DNA of 64,000 nt from Paenibacillus lignilyticus (lineage in GTDB: Bacteria > Bacillota > Bacilli > Paenibacillales > Paenibacillaceae): positions 148,346-212,345 of the forward strand of contig NZ_JAGKSP010000012.1 of NCBI RefSeq assembly GCF_017942085.1. Reading direction: 5' to 3'. Under the pieces are notes generated by a model. The model searched no databases and was not told the origin of the DNA. It worked only from the letters and a program-made list of their open reading frames with translations. Each line of letters starts with the position of its first letter. Within the stretch, counting starts at the first letter, position 1. This document shows, in pieces, positions 35,219 to 42,651 of this stretch. The position numbers and the translations under genes were made by a program.

Positions 35219-35280
35219 TTGCTTATTTTTTGTAAGTGACTTATACTTATGTAAGTTAGATTTGTAAAGTAAGTTACTTA
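35219..35280 (+). promoter_or_regulatory. Nitroreductase promoter with three operator dyads
   Basis: TTGCTT (35219-35224), 17-base spacer, TATACT (35242-35247). Three dyads built from the same half site occur here: TAAGT-G-ACTTA (35233-35243), ACTTA-TG-TAAGT (35245-35256) and TAAGT-T-ACTTA (35270-35280). They cover the -10 box and start region, indicating repression. Sites of this form are bound by MarR/DUF24 (HxlR) redox or quinone regulators such as YodB; that identity is inference. Confidence 0.65.
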
Positions 35281-35319
35281 TTTTTACATTCATTCCAGTT
35301 GGAGAGGGAGATACCTAAA

Positions 35320-35958
35320 ATGAACCAAAACAATACTGTAGCAGCACCATCCGCCGAGCAAGTAATGCGCGAGCGTCATTCCGTACGTCAATACAAAAGA
35401 GATGTAGTCATTCCGGAAGCAACACTGAACGAAATCCTCGAGCTGGCAGCAACTGCGCCATCTTCTTGGAACCTGCAGCAATGGCGTTTCCTCGTCATCC
35501 AGAACCAAGCACAGAAAGATCTTGTTCGTCCGATCGCTTACGGTCAACAACAAGTATCCGACGCTTCCGCTGTTATCGTTATTCTTGGCGACTTGCAAGC
35601 GCAAATTACCGGCCGCGAAATCTTTGACGGCATGCTTGCAGCAGGCCATGTTTCGCAAGAAATCCGTGATAATATGGTTAGTCAAATCGAAGGCGCTTAT
35701 TCGTTCGAGCAAGTCGCTCGCGACGAGGCTAACAAGAATGCAGGTCTTGGCGCTATGCAATTGATGCTGGCAGCTAAATCGAAAGGCTACGACACAGTAG
35801 CTATGGGCGGTTTTGACAAAGCGAAGCTTGTTGAAGCTTTGAACATCCCTGCACGTTACATCCCGGTTATGATGATTGCGATTGGTGAAGCAGCTGCACC
35901 GGGTCGTCCGACTCCTCGTTTGCCGCTTAGCAAACTGGTTATCAACGAATCGTTCTAA
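35320..35958 (+). CDS. Nitroreductase family FMN oxidoreductase
   Basis: 212 residues. NAD(P)H-dependent reductase of nitro compounds or quinones. FMN-binding signatures RHSVRQYKRDVV near the N-terminus, ATAPSSWNLQQWRFLVI, the middle segment KNAGLGAMQLMLAAKSKGYDT and the C-terminal MMIAIGEAA. ATG 35320 follows GGAGAGGGAG; TTG 35299 lies upstream in frame but overlaps that site. Operator dyads in the promoter suggest induction by electrophiles or quinones. Monocistronic. Confidence 0.9.
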   Translation: MNQNNTVAAPSAEQVMRERHSVRQYKRDVVIPEATLNEILELAATAPSSWNLQQWRFLVIQNQAQKDLVRPIAYGQQQVSDASAVIVILGDLQAQITGREIFDGMLAAGHVSQEIRDNMVSQIEGAYSFEQVARDEANKNAGLGAMQLMLAAKSKGYDTVAMGGFDKAKLVEALNIPARYIPVMMIAIGEAAAPGRPTPRLPLSKLVINESF

Positions 35959-35984
35959 ATCTCCCAACCTCACACAACATAACG

Positions 35985-36027
35985 AAAGCCCTCCGTTCGC
36001 TCTATGCGAGAAACGCGAGGGCTTTTT
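35985..36027 (+). terminator. Terminator of the nitroreductase gene
   Basis: AAAGCCCTC pairs with GAGGGCTTT, with an inner TTCGC/GCGAG-type stem, followed by TTTTT. Confidence 0.8.
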
Positions 36028-36053
36028 GCATGCGCAAGACACTCCACTTACTG

Positions 36054-36533
36054 TTAATGAATCGAATGCTCATCCCGTGCCACTGCCGTTCCGCCAAATA
36101 ATTGAGCCGATGGCTGCGCAACATGATCGCGGTCAAAGAACAGCCCAATTTCTCGCGCAGCGCTAGCATCCGAGTCGGATCCGTGTACAATATTGCCCGA
36201 GATATCCATCCCGAAGTCGCCTCGAATCGTCCCCGGCCCGGCTTCCACCGGATTCGTCTTGCCAATGATTGCACGCGCATTCTCAACCGCATGAGGTCCT
36301 TGCCAGATCATCGCGCACACCGGCCCGGACGTCAAATAATCGACCAATTCGCCGAAGAACGGCTTTGACTTCAGCTCCCCATAATGCGTCTCGGCAAGGT
36401 TTCGGTCAATGGTGCGAAGCGATATCGCGGCAAGCTCAAAGCCCTTCTGCTCGAAGCGCGTAATAATAGGGCCGATCAGCCCTCGTTTCACCCCATCCGG
36501 CTTAACCATTACAAACGTCTGCTCTACTTGCAT
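36054..36533 (-). CDS. ndk: Nucleoside diphosphate kinase
   Basis: 159 residues. Transfers phosphate between nucleoside tri- and diphosphates via a phosphohistidine. VMVKPDGVKRGLIG, the nucleotide-binding NPVEAGPGTIRGDFG and the active-site histidine in NIVHGSDSD are all present. About ten residues longer than most bacterial Ndk, with an unusual tail (QLFGGTAVARDEHSIH) in place of the common tyrosine/tryptophan-rich end. GAAGGAGATTG lies before the ATG. Confidence 0.94.
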   Translation of the reverse strand: MQVEQTFVMVKPDGVKRGLIGPIITRFEQKGFELAAISLRTIDRNLAETHYGELKSKPFFGELVDYLTSGPVCAMIWQGPHAVENARAIIGKTNPVEAGPGTIRGDFGMDISGNIVHGSDSDASAAREIGLFFDRDHVAQPSAQLFGGTAVARDEHSIH

Positions 36534-36585
36534 ACTCTCAATCTCCTTCCATAAGCGGACCGATCCACATCCTGATCCGGTGACA

Positions 36586-36621
36586 GAAAAACGGCGCCGT
36601 CACCTTTAAGGCCGCACCGTT
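36586..36621 (-). terminator. Terminator of the M3 peptidase gene
   Basis: On the minus strand AACGGTGC pairs with GCGCCGTT (one G-U pair) followed by TTTTT. Confidence 0.6.
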
Positions 36622-36689
36622 CTCTATTCATCAGTATTCCACATTATGTCAGGTTTTATGCCAATATTTCACAAAAGGACAATGGAAGA

Positions 36690-38489
36690 TTACGCTTCTT
36701 CTGTCAAAGCCAAGAACTCTTCTACATCGACCAAAGCAAGCTTGACCGCTTCACGCCAGAAGTCCGGCTCATCCAAACGTACGCCAAGATGCTTCTGCGC
36801 CAAATCCTCGACCGTCATCAAACCGGTATCGCGAAGTAACGCGACATAGCGGTCCGCAAACGACTCGCCTTCTTTCTTCGCCTGTGCATAGATACCGCAG
36901 CTGAACAAATACCCAAATGTATACGGGAAGTTATAGAACGGTACATCCGTCAGATAGAAATGCAGCTTCGATGCCCAGAAATGCGGATGCAGCTTGCCAA
37001 GCGCGCCGCTGAACCCTTCCTGCTGAGCCTCTTCCATCAGCTTGCTCAGGTCTTCTTTGGTCAGCATGCCCTGCTTCCGCTGCTCATAGAATTTCTTCTC
37101 GAACAAGAACCGGGAGTGAATATCCATAAAATAAGAAACCGCATTATTCAGCTTATCATCGAGCAAAGCCAGTTTCTCTTCCGGACTAACCGCCGCCTTC
37201 AACGCGGAGTCAGATACGAGCATCTCCGCAAAAGTTGACGCCGTTTCGGCCACGTTGCTCGCATACTCCTGCGCAAGAGGCGGCAAATCATTCATTACAT
37301 GCTGATGATAGGCATGACCCAGCTCATGAGCAAGCGTCGAGATATTCGACGGCGTACCGGAGTAGGTCATGAAAATCCGCGTTTCCTCACTCTTGGGAAA
37401 CGAAGTACAGAACCCGCCCGGACGTTTGCCGGGACGATCCTCCGCTTCGATCCACGCTTCTTGGAACGCCATCTCCGTGAACGCTGCCAGATCCGGACTG
37501 AACGCGCGGAACTGTCCCGTTATGAACGCCGCCGCCTCGCCGTACGGTACTGTCTTGCTCGCCGAACCGAGCGGAGCGCTGACATCATGCCAATCCAGCC
37601 GAGGGAGGCCCAACAGCTTTGCCTTGCGCTCCATATAGCGAACAAGACGCGGCTTGCCTTCGGTTACGGCATCCCACATCGCATTCAGCGTAGCCTCGCT
37701 CATGCGGTTAATCGCAAGCGGCTCCTTGAGTGCCGAAGTCCAGCCGCGCTTCTCATACAGCTTCAACCGGAAGCCTGAGATGCGGTTAATGGTATCTGCG
37801 CACAGATCGCCCTGTTCCGACCATTCGCGCTCCCACTCCGCGAAAGCAGTCTCGCGCACGCTGCGGTCGCTGTGACTCAGCCGATTGTGCATTTGGCCGG
37901 CAGAAAGCTGCTTAACGGTCCCGTCATTCTCAGTGACTTCGAAGCGAACACGCGAAACGATCGTGTTGTAGAAATCGCCCCAGCCATGGTAACCATCTAC
38001 CGCCAGCTCCGCAGCCAGCGCTTCTAATTGAGGCGGCAGCTTCTCTTTACCTGCTTCACGTCGCTCATTCAGTACGAAAGCAACCGGTGACGCATCGGCA
38101 GTGTGCAGCCAGTTCCCCCAGCTCTCATCGTCTGTCCGCAGCAGCAGCTCATCAAAGTTTGTTAATGCCCCGTTGAACTTAGCCGATAACGTTTTGACCC
38201 GATCATTAAGCCCGTTTGCCGCCGTATCTTTCATCTGCTGCGCTTGCAAGCAGCCCACGAAGGAATCCGACTGACGAATCCGCAGCAAAATCGATTGAAC
38301 CGCTTCCGTCCAGCCTGACAGCTGATCCGGGGATGCAGGCGCACCGCTCGCTGACGCCGCAGACAGTTCACGTGTCAGGACATCGATATCGCGCTCCATT
38401 CCGTTTAGTTCCTCGTTAAATGCGGCAGAACCGGAACCTCCCGCATAGATATTTTCTAAATTCCAAGTTGTGGGTAATGTAGTTTGCAT
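36690..38489 (-). CDS. M3 family oligoendopeptidase (PepF-related)
   Basis: 599 residues, the normal length for the family. Zinc peptidase cutting short peptides in the cytoplasm. Active site HELGHAYHQH (HExxH), with the downstream glutamate in NVAETASTFAEMLV as third zinc ligand. The N-terminal helical domain (about 1-200) encloses the cleft. ATG 38489 follows GGAGG. Roles range from peptide recycling to signalling-peptide turnover; none is specified by context. Confidence 0.93.
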   Translation of the reverse strand: MQTTLPTTWNLENIYAGGSGSAAFNEELNGMERDIDVLTRELSAASASGAPASPDQLSGWTEAVQSILLRIRQSDSFVGCLQAQQMKDTAANGLNDRVKTLSAKFNGALTNFDELLLRTDDESWGNWLHTADASPVAFVLNERREAGKEKLPPQLEALAAELAVDGYHGWGDFYNTIVSRVRFEVTENDGTVKQLSAGQMHNRLSHSDRSVRETAFAEWEREWSEQGDLCADTINRISGFRLKLYEKRGWTSALKEPLAINRMSEATLNAMWDAVTEGKPRLVRYMERKAKLLGLPRLDWHDVSAPLGSASKTVPYGEAAAFITGQFRAFSPDLAAFTEMAFQEAWIEAEDRPGKRPGGFCTSFPKSEETRIFMTYSGTPSNISTLAHELGHAYHQHVMNDLPPLAQEYASNVAETASTFAEMLVSDSALKAAVSPEEKLALLDDKLNNAVSYFMDIHSRFLFEKKFYEQRKQGMLTKEDLSKLMEEAQQEGFSGALGKLHPHFWASKLHFYLTDVPFYNFPYTFGYLFSCGIYAQAKKEGESFADRYVALLRDTGLMTVEDLAQKHLGVRLDEPDFWREAVKLALVDVEEFLALTEEA

Positions 38490-38633
38490 AGGAGCCTCCT
38501 CTATCTGCGCGTTGCGAATTCTATCGTCGCAGTGTATAACTGAATTATAACGTGATCATTGTCCCATTTACCATCCTATGCAGATCTGGGCGCTGCATAT
38601 GCAGACAAGCCCCAACGATAAGGAGTGTTTACG

Positions 38634-38807
38634 ATGTCTCAACCCTTACAGCTCTCAGCGGAAACCGCGGTAAAGCTGGCGAAGGAATTGAATGTTCCGC
38701 TGGAGCATTTGATGCATATGCCAAAACATATTTTGCTGCAAAAGATTGCCGAGCTTGCGAAGAATGCCGCAAACGACACAGAGGATAAAGGAGATTCCAC
38801 GCCGTGA
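38634..38807 (+). CDS. YycC-like small protein
   Basis: 57 residues. The sequence LQLSAETAVKLAKELNVPLE followed by HLMHMPKHILLQKI matches the short YycC-like family of Bacillales, whose function is unknown. ATG 38634 follows AAGGAGTG. Its TGA stop overlaps the GTG start of the next gene (GTGA), so the two are translationally coupled. Confidence 0.8.
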   Translation: MSQPLQLSAETAVKLAKELNVPLEHLMHMPKHILLQKIAELAKNAANDTEDKGDSTP

Positions 38808-39040
38808 TTCCTTTTGAGCGTGCCTGGCCTTATGACATCATTATGAAAGACGTGTATGTGCCGAGCTGCCCGTTCTGCAAGAAAGACAATATCCTGCTGC
38901 CCCTCAGACCCAAAGAGCTTGGCGATATTCGCACAGGCAAGAAGAAGCTTCTCGTCTTCCCTTGCTGCCATAACCGGGTAACGGTGATCGATGCAGACCA
39001 GGACTATCTCCTGACGGACACGGCGCTGCGCCACGCTTAA
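38804..39040 (+). CDS. Small cysteine-containing protein, possible zinc ribbon
   Basis: 78 residues from a GTG start overlapping the preceding stop codon, with AAAGGAG upstream. Two cysteine pairs, CPFCKKDN near residue 22 and FPCCHNRV near 53, could bind a metal. No named family is recognised. The coupling to the YycC-like gene implies a joint function or shared regulation. Confidence 0.72.
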   Translation: MIPFERAWPYDIIMKDVYVPSCPFCKKDNILLPLRPKELGDIRTGKKKLLVFPCCHNRVTVIDADQDYLLTDTALRHA

Positions 39041-39060
39041 TTTCATTTCCGCGAACACCA

Positions 39061-39097
39061 AAAAGCCGCCCGAGCACGAAGCTCGGACGGCTTTATT
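39061..39097. terminator. Bidirectional terminator
   Basis: AAAAGCCGCCCGAGC pairs with GCTCGGACGGCTTT across a short loop, with A/T tracts on both sides. It separates the plus-strand small genes from the convergent DUF2225 gene. Confidence 0.82.
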
Positions 39098-39103
39098 ATA
39101 TCC

Positions 39104-39805
39104 TTACGCGTTCATCGCGGCAGGCTCATCCTCATAATTATCGCCAAACTGCTGCTGCTCGCGAAGCAGCTGCCATTGATCGCGGCATGCCCGGATCATG
39201 GAAGCATCCTCAATCCGCTTGTCATTAACGACCCGCGAGAACCACTTAACCGCTGCATTCGGCTCACCGATGCGGCGATTCAGCTCCCCGATCAAATACA
39301 TCAGCTTCGCATTGTTGAGCGACCCGCTCTCCGTTTCAAAAACGGCGACGTAGGCATCCAGTGCGTGGCGTAGGAAGCGCAGCTCCTGCTCCTTCAAATT
39401 CTCATACCGATACAGCCATGCGATATGATGAAGGATACCCGCTATGACGCGCTCCTTCTCGTCAATAATGCCGGCGCAGATAAGCGCAAGCTTGTAGCAT
39501 TCCAGCGCCTGCTCCTTCGTGCGCGTGCCGCCGTAATCGCGATAACTCCAGCGGCTTCCCAGCGTCTCTTGGTAGAGATGTTTCTGAGCTGTCGTCATTG
39601 CCGTCTTGCCGCTCTCCGTAGCAGAGAACCCGCATTTCGGACATACGCGTACGACGTAGAAATCAGGATTAAATTCCGTCTTGTAATGGGAGCAGAAATC
39701 GGTATCCCGGCCGGATGGTTTCTTAAAGCTCGGGCGTACACGTGACGTCTTGTAGGTGGACTCACAGCAAATGCAAGTTATTGATGTTAAATAGAGTGGA
39801 TCCAT
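39104..39805 (-). CDS. DUF2225 family protein
   Basis: 233 residues. N-terminal cysteine motifs ITCICCEST and VRVCPKCGFSA suggest a zinc ribbon, then TPR-like helices (about 90-210: QALECYKLALICAGIIDEKE, LNNAKLMYLIGELNRRIGEP). The family is conserved in Firmicutes with unknown function. AGGGAGAC precedes the ATG. It follows the hemoglobin gene by 20 bases, so both are probably one transcript. Confidence 0.87.
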   Translation of the reverse strand: MDPLYLTSITCICCESTYKTSRVRPSFKKPSGRDTDFCSHYKTEFNPDFYVVRVCPKCGFSATESGKTAMTTAQKHLYQETLGSRWSYRDYGGTRTKEQALECYKLALICAGIIDEKERVIAGILHHIAWLYRYENLKEQELRFLRHALDAYVAVFETESGSLNNAKLMYLIGELNRRIGEPNAAVKWFSRVVNDKRIEDASMIRACRDQWQLLREQQQFGDNYEDEPAAMNA

Positions 39806-39825
39806 TTCGTCACGTCTCCCTATGG

Positions 39826-40212
39826 TTATGGTTGTTGATTAATAAAGTGATGAGCCGGTCCAGATAAACGGTCAAGCATAACTTCCTGCAGCTCGGCAGG
39901 CAGGTCCGTTTCGGCAAGGGCTTCCCGCATGCAGCCAAGCCAAGCCTCCGCGCGTTCCGGCGTTATGGGAAACGGCAAATGCCTTGCCCGCATCATGGGA
40001 TGTCCATATTCATCCGAATACAAAGAAGGACCGCCGAAGAACTGCGTCAGAAACATCGTTTGTTTCTCCATGACAGGTTGAATATTCGGTGGAAATAAAG
40101 GGCCAATCAATGGATTCTTCAGAACCTTAGGATAGAAGGATTCGACGATGCCTTTAATACCGGCAACTCCTCCAACAGCCTCATATATAGTACTATAGTT
40201 ATTCATCGTCAT
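39826..40212 (-). CDS. Truncated hemoglobin (group II)
   Basis: 128 residues. Small heme protein binding O2 or NO. TrHb group II features: YEAVGGVAGIKGIVESFYPKV near the N-terminus, FLTQFFGGP in the middle helix and the proximal histidine in MRARHLPFPI; the C-terminal WLGCMREALAE also fits. GGAGTG lies just before ATG 40212, with ATG 40206 as an alternative. Relatives in Bacillales (YjbI) occur with thioredoxin-like partners; here it pairs with a DUF2225 gene. Confidence 0.92.
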   Translation of the reverse strand: MTMNNYSTIYEAVGGVAGIKGIVESFYPKVLKNPLIGPLFPPNIQPVMEKQTMFLTQFFGGPSLYSDEYGHPMMRARHLPFPITPERAEAWLGCMREALAETDLPAELQEVMLDRLSGPAHHFINQQP

Positions 40213-40290
40213 AACTCACTCCGATTTTTAGGTCTTTTGTAGCATACTCTTTAAATTATTTTAACATAAAACATGAATCTATAGGCATAC

Positions 40291-40319
40291 AAAAAAATGC
40301 CCTCTAGGAAGAGGGCATT
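40291..40319 (-). terminator. Terminator of the 30-residue membrane peptide gene
   Basis: On the minus strand AATGCCCTC-TTCCTA-GAGGGCATT followed by seven T residues. The nearest upstream gene on that strand is the short frame at 40359-40451. Confidence 0.85.
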
Positions 40320-40358
40320 ACGGCAGTAGTAGTTGGTACGAATAAGAGTCGGGATAAA

Positions 40359-40451
40359 TCAGCTTTCGTAATCCTCTTCTCCGGGAGCCATCAAGGACTC
40401 ACGGATGACGTAAATGAATGCACAGACGAGGATGCCAGCAATTATACTCAT
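40359..40451 (-). CDS. 30-residue single-span membrane peptide
   Basis: A short gene reading MSIIAGILVCAFIYVIRE followed by SLMAPGEEDYES. Residues 3-16 form one hydrophobic helix and the C-terminus is acidic. Support for reality: GGGGTGATG as ribosome binding site, an extended -10 box (TGCTACAAT) 38 bases upstream, and a strong dedicated terminator 40 bases downstream. No family is recognised; small size and topology recall subunits such as CydX or KdpF, but no partner complex lies nearby. Confidence 0.7.
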   Translation of the reverse strand: MSIIAGILVCAFIYVIRESLMAPGEEDYES

Positions 40452-40488
40452 TAGTCATCACCCCATGGCGTTCGATTGATGTAAGACA

Positions 40489-40494
40489 ATTGTA
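40489..40494 (-). promoter_or_regulatory. Extended -10 promoter of the 30-residue gene
   Basis: On the minus strand TATGCTACAAT, that is TGC plus TACAAT (40494-40489), an extended -10 element. No good -35 box is visible. Confidence 0.45.
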
Positions 40495-40696
40495 GCATAC
40501 CCAGAATAAAAATAACATATTGTTTTGCAAGCGTTTTCTAAACTTTTTTTACCAGATTACAACCCTATTACAGCACGTTTACCCCTCCGTTACATCCCCT
40601 AAACACCAAGCATTTTTTCGGACAAGTGATGTTTGTCCTCTCCCCCACATATAGCAGTAGTAGTAGGCATTTTACGATTTCAAGGAGGGCCTCCTC

Positions 40697-41788
40697 GTGC
40701 ATGTCGTTCGTTACTTGCTTCGCCCGTCTATCATACCGGCTTGGTCGGCTGTTCTGCTCGTTCTGCTGATGATTGGCTTCCCCGCCGAGGCGCTGGGTGC
40801 TTCCATTCGGGGGCTCTCCATCTGGTGGGAAGTGCTGTTCCCGGCCCTATTTCCCTTCTTCGTTATTTCAGAGCTGCTGCTTGGACTCGGTATCGTACAT
40901 TTCTTCGGCAAAATATTGGATCCGCTCATGCGACCGCTCTTCCGTATACCCGGTATAGGCGGTTTCGTCGTGACGATGGGGTATGCATCCGGTTATCCCG
41001 TAGGGGCAAGACTTACGGCCCAGCTCTGGGAACAAAAGCTTATAAACCGGTCGGAGGGCGAGCGGCTCGTGGCGTTTACGACAACCTCAGACCCTATTTT
41101 CCTCATCGGCGCCGTTTCCGTGGGCTTCTTCCACAATGTCGCGCTGGCGCCGGTTCTGGCCGCGGCCCATTATGGCGGCGGTCTCATCATCGGGCTGCTG
41201 ATGCGATTTCATGACCGCAAGGCAGAGTCGACACGCCACGCTACGGAAGGAAAGGGCACCAACAGCGCGCCGGGCAAGCGAAAAAGCCGCCTCTCCGAGG
41301 CTATACACGCGATGCACTTCGCCCGCTTAATGGATGGGCGCAATTTCGGCGTTCTCCTTCAAGACGCCATACAGGCTGCGCTGCGGCTCATGATCGTAGT
41401 CGGCGGCCTGGTAGTTGTCTTCTCCGTCATGATGGAACTGCTTCGGCAGGCCGGGGGTATCCATGTATTGGCACAAGGCGTTCAGTCCTTGCTCAGCCTG
41501 ATTCATGTTCCGCCTGCTCTCTCCGACGCCGTAGTGAACGGCATCTTCGAGGTTACGCTCGGCGCACGTTCCGCAGGCGAAGCGGTCAGCAGCGGCCTTG
41601 TCCACCAAGCGGCTATCGCCGCATTCATCCTATCTTGGGGCGGCTTGTCCGTTCATGCTCAAATCGCCAGTCTTCTCAGCCATACCGATCTGCGCTACAA
41701 GCCTTTTCTGATCGCTCGATTCTTGCATGGCTGTATCGCCACCTGCTTAATCTATCTGCTTTGGGGTGCGCTCGGTCCGGCGCTTTAA
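40697..41788 (+). CDS. ylbJ: Sporulation integral membrane protein YlbJ
   Basis: 363 residues with about eight membrane segments and two Gate-type domains (WEVLFPALFPFFVISELLLG; GFVVTMGYASGYPVGARL; TTSDPIFLIGAVSVGFF). YlbJ is required for normal spore cortex/coat in B. subtilis and is thought to be a transporter in the mother cell. GTG start after AAGGAGGG. A plausible but unproven mother-cell sigma-factor promoter may lie in 40630-40690. Confidence 0.9.
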   Translation: MHVVRYLLRPSIIPAWSAVLLVLLMIGFPAEALGASIRGLSIWWEVLFPALFPFFVISELLLGLGIVHFFGKILDPLMRPLFRIPGIGGFVVTMGYASGYPVGARLTAQLWEQKLINRSEGERLVAFTTTSDPIFLIGAVSVGFFHNVALAPVLAAAHYGGGLIIGLLMRFHDRKAESTRHATEGKGTNSAPGKRKSRLSEAIHAMHFARLMDGRNFGVLLQDAIQAALRLMIVVGGLVVVFSVMMELLRQAGGIHVLAQGVQSLLSLIHVPPALSDAVVNGIFEVTLGARSAGEAVSSGLVHQAAIAAFILSWGGLSVHAQIASLLSHTDLRYKPFLIARFLHGCIATCLIYLLWGALGPAL

Positions 41789-41853
41789 CATTGAATTCGC
41801 CACAGATATCCGCTATGATTCAAGTATTAACTGCGCGGAAGGGGCGCCTATAT

Positions 41854-42651
41854 TTGAATTATGTCGTAATTGACAGAGGCGATAAGTTATCGAAAGAGCT
41901 TGTCACTCGTTTTCATGAGCTTGCAGCAGCACGAGGATTAATACGCAATGACGAGAGTCCGGAAATGGTCATCTCCATCGGCGGCGACGGAACGCTCTTG
42001 AAGGCATTCCACACGTATGTGGACAGAATCGATGACCTTGCTTTTATAGGCATACATACCGGTCATCTCGGATTCTTCGCCGATTGGAAAGCCGACGAAT
42101 TGGAAGAGCTGGTCCGCATGATGGCGGAAAGCGAACCGCGCATCGTACGCTACCCGCTTGCCCAGATTGAGCTGGACACAGACGCAGGCAAAGTGACGCA
42201 TACGGCGCTGAACGAATTTACACTTAAAGGCCTCGACAATATGCTGGTCGCTCAAATAAACGTTAATGATGAGATGTTTGAAATGTTCCGTGGTGACGGC
42301 ATTGTCGTCTCGACGCCATCGGGAAGCACGGCATATAACAAAAGCCTGGGCGGCGCGATCATTCATCCGTCGATCGAATCGCTGCAGCTGGCCGAAATTG
42401 CATCCATTAATAACCGGGTTTACCGAACGCTGGGGTCTTCGCTCGTTCTGCCGCAGCATCATCACTGCGACATCATTCCACGCAAGGATCAGCGGCTGCA
42501 GCTGACGGTTGACCAGCTTATCATTAAACGGGACGATATCCGCACCATTCGGTGCAGCGTGGCTTCACGCAAGGTTAGCTTCGCACGCTACCGTCCATTC
42601 CCGTTCTGGAACCGGGTGCGCGAAGCGTTTCTTGGTTACGACGTGAAATAG
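41854..42651 (+). CDS. nadK: NAD kinase
   Basis: 265 residues. Phosphorylates NAD to NADP. ATP-site motif GGDGT at 43-47, HTGHLGFFADW, the NAD-binding TPSGSTAYNKSLGGAIIHPS and the C-terminal RPFPFWNRVREAFLG. TTG 41854 is chosen because AAGGGG lies nine bases upstream and the length then matches B. subtilis NadF (YjbN, 266 residues); the open frame continues back into ylbJ without homology. The stop codon abuts the next gene's ATG. Confidence 0.93.
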   Translation: MNYVVIDRGDKLSKELVTRFHELAAARGLIRNDESPEMVISIGGDGTLLKAFHTYVDRIDDLAFIGIHTGHLGFFADWKADELEELVRMMAESEPRIVRYPLAQIELDTDAGKVTHTALNEFTLKGLDNMLVAQINVNDEMFEMFRGDGIVVSTPSGSTAYNKSLGGAIIHPSIESLQLAEIASINNRVYRTLGSSLVLPQHHHCDIIPRKDQRLQLTVDQLIIKRDDIRTIRCSVASRKVSFARYRPFPFWNRVREAFLGYDVK

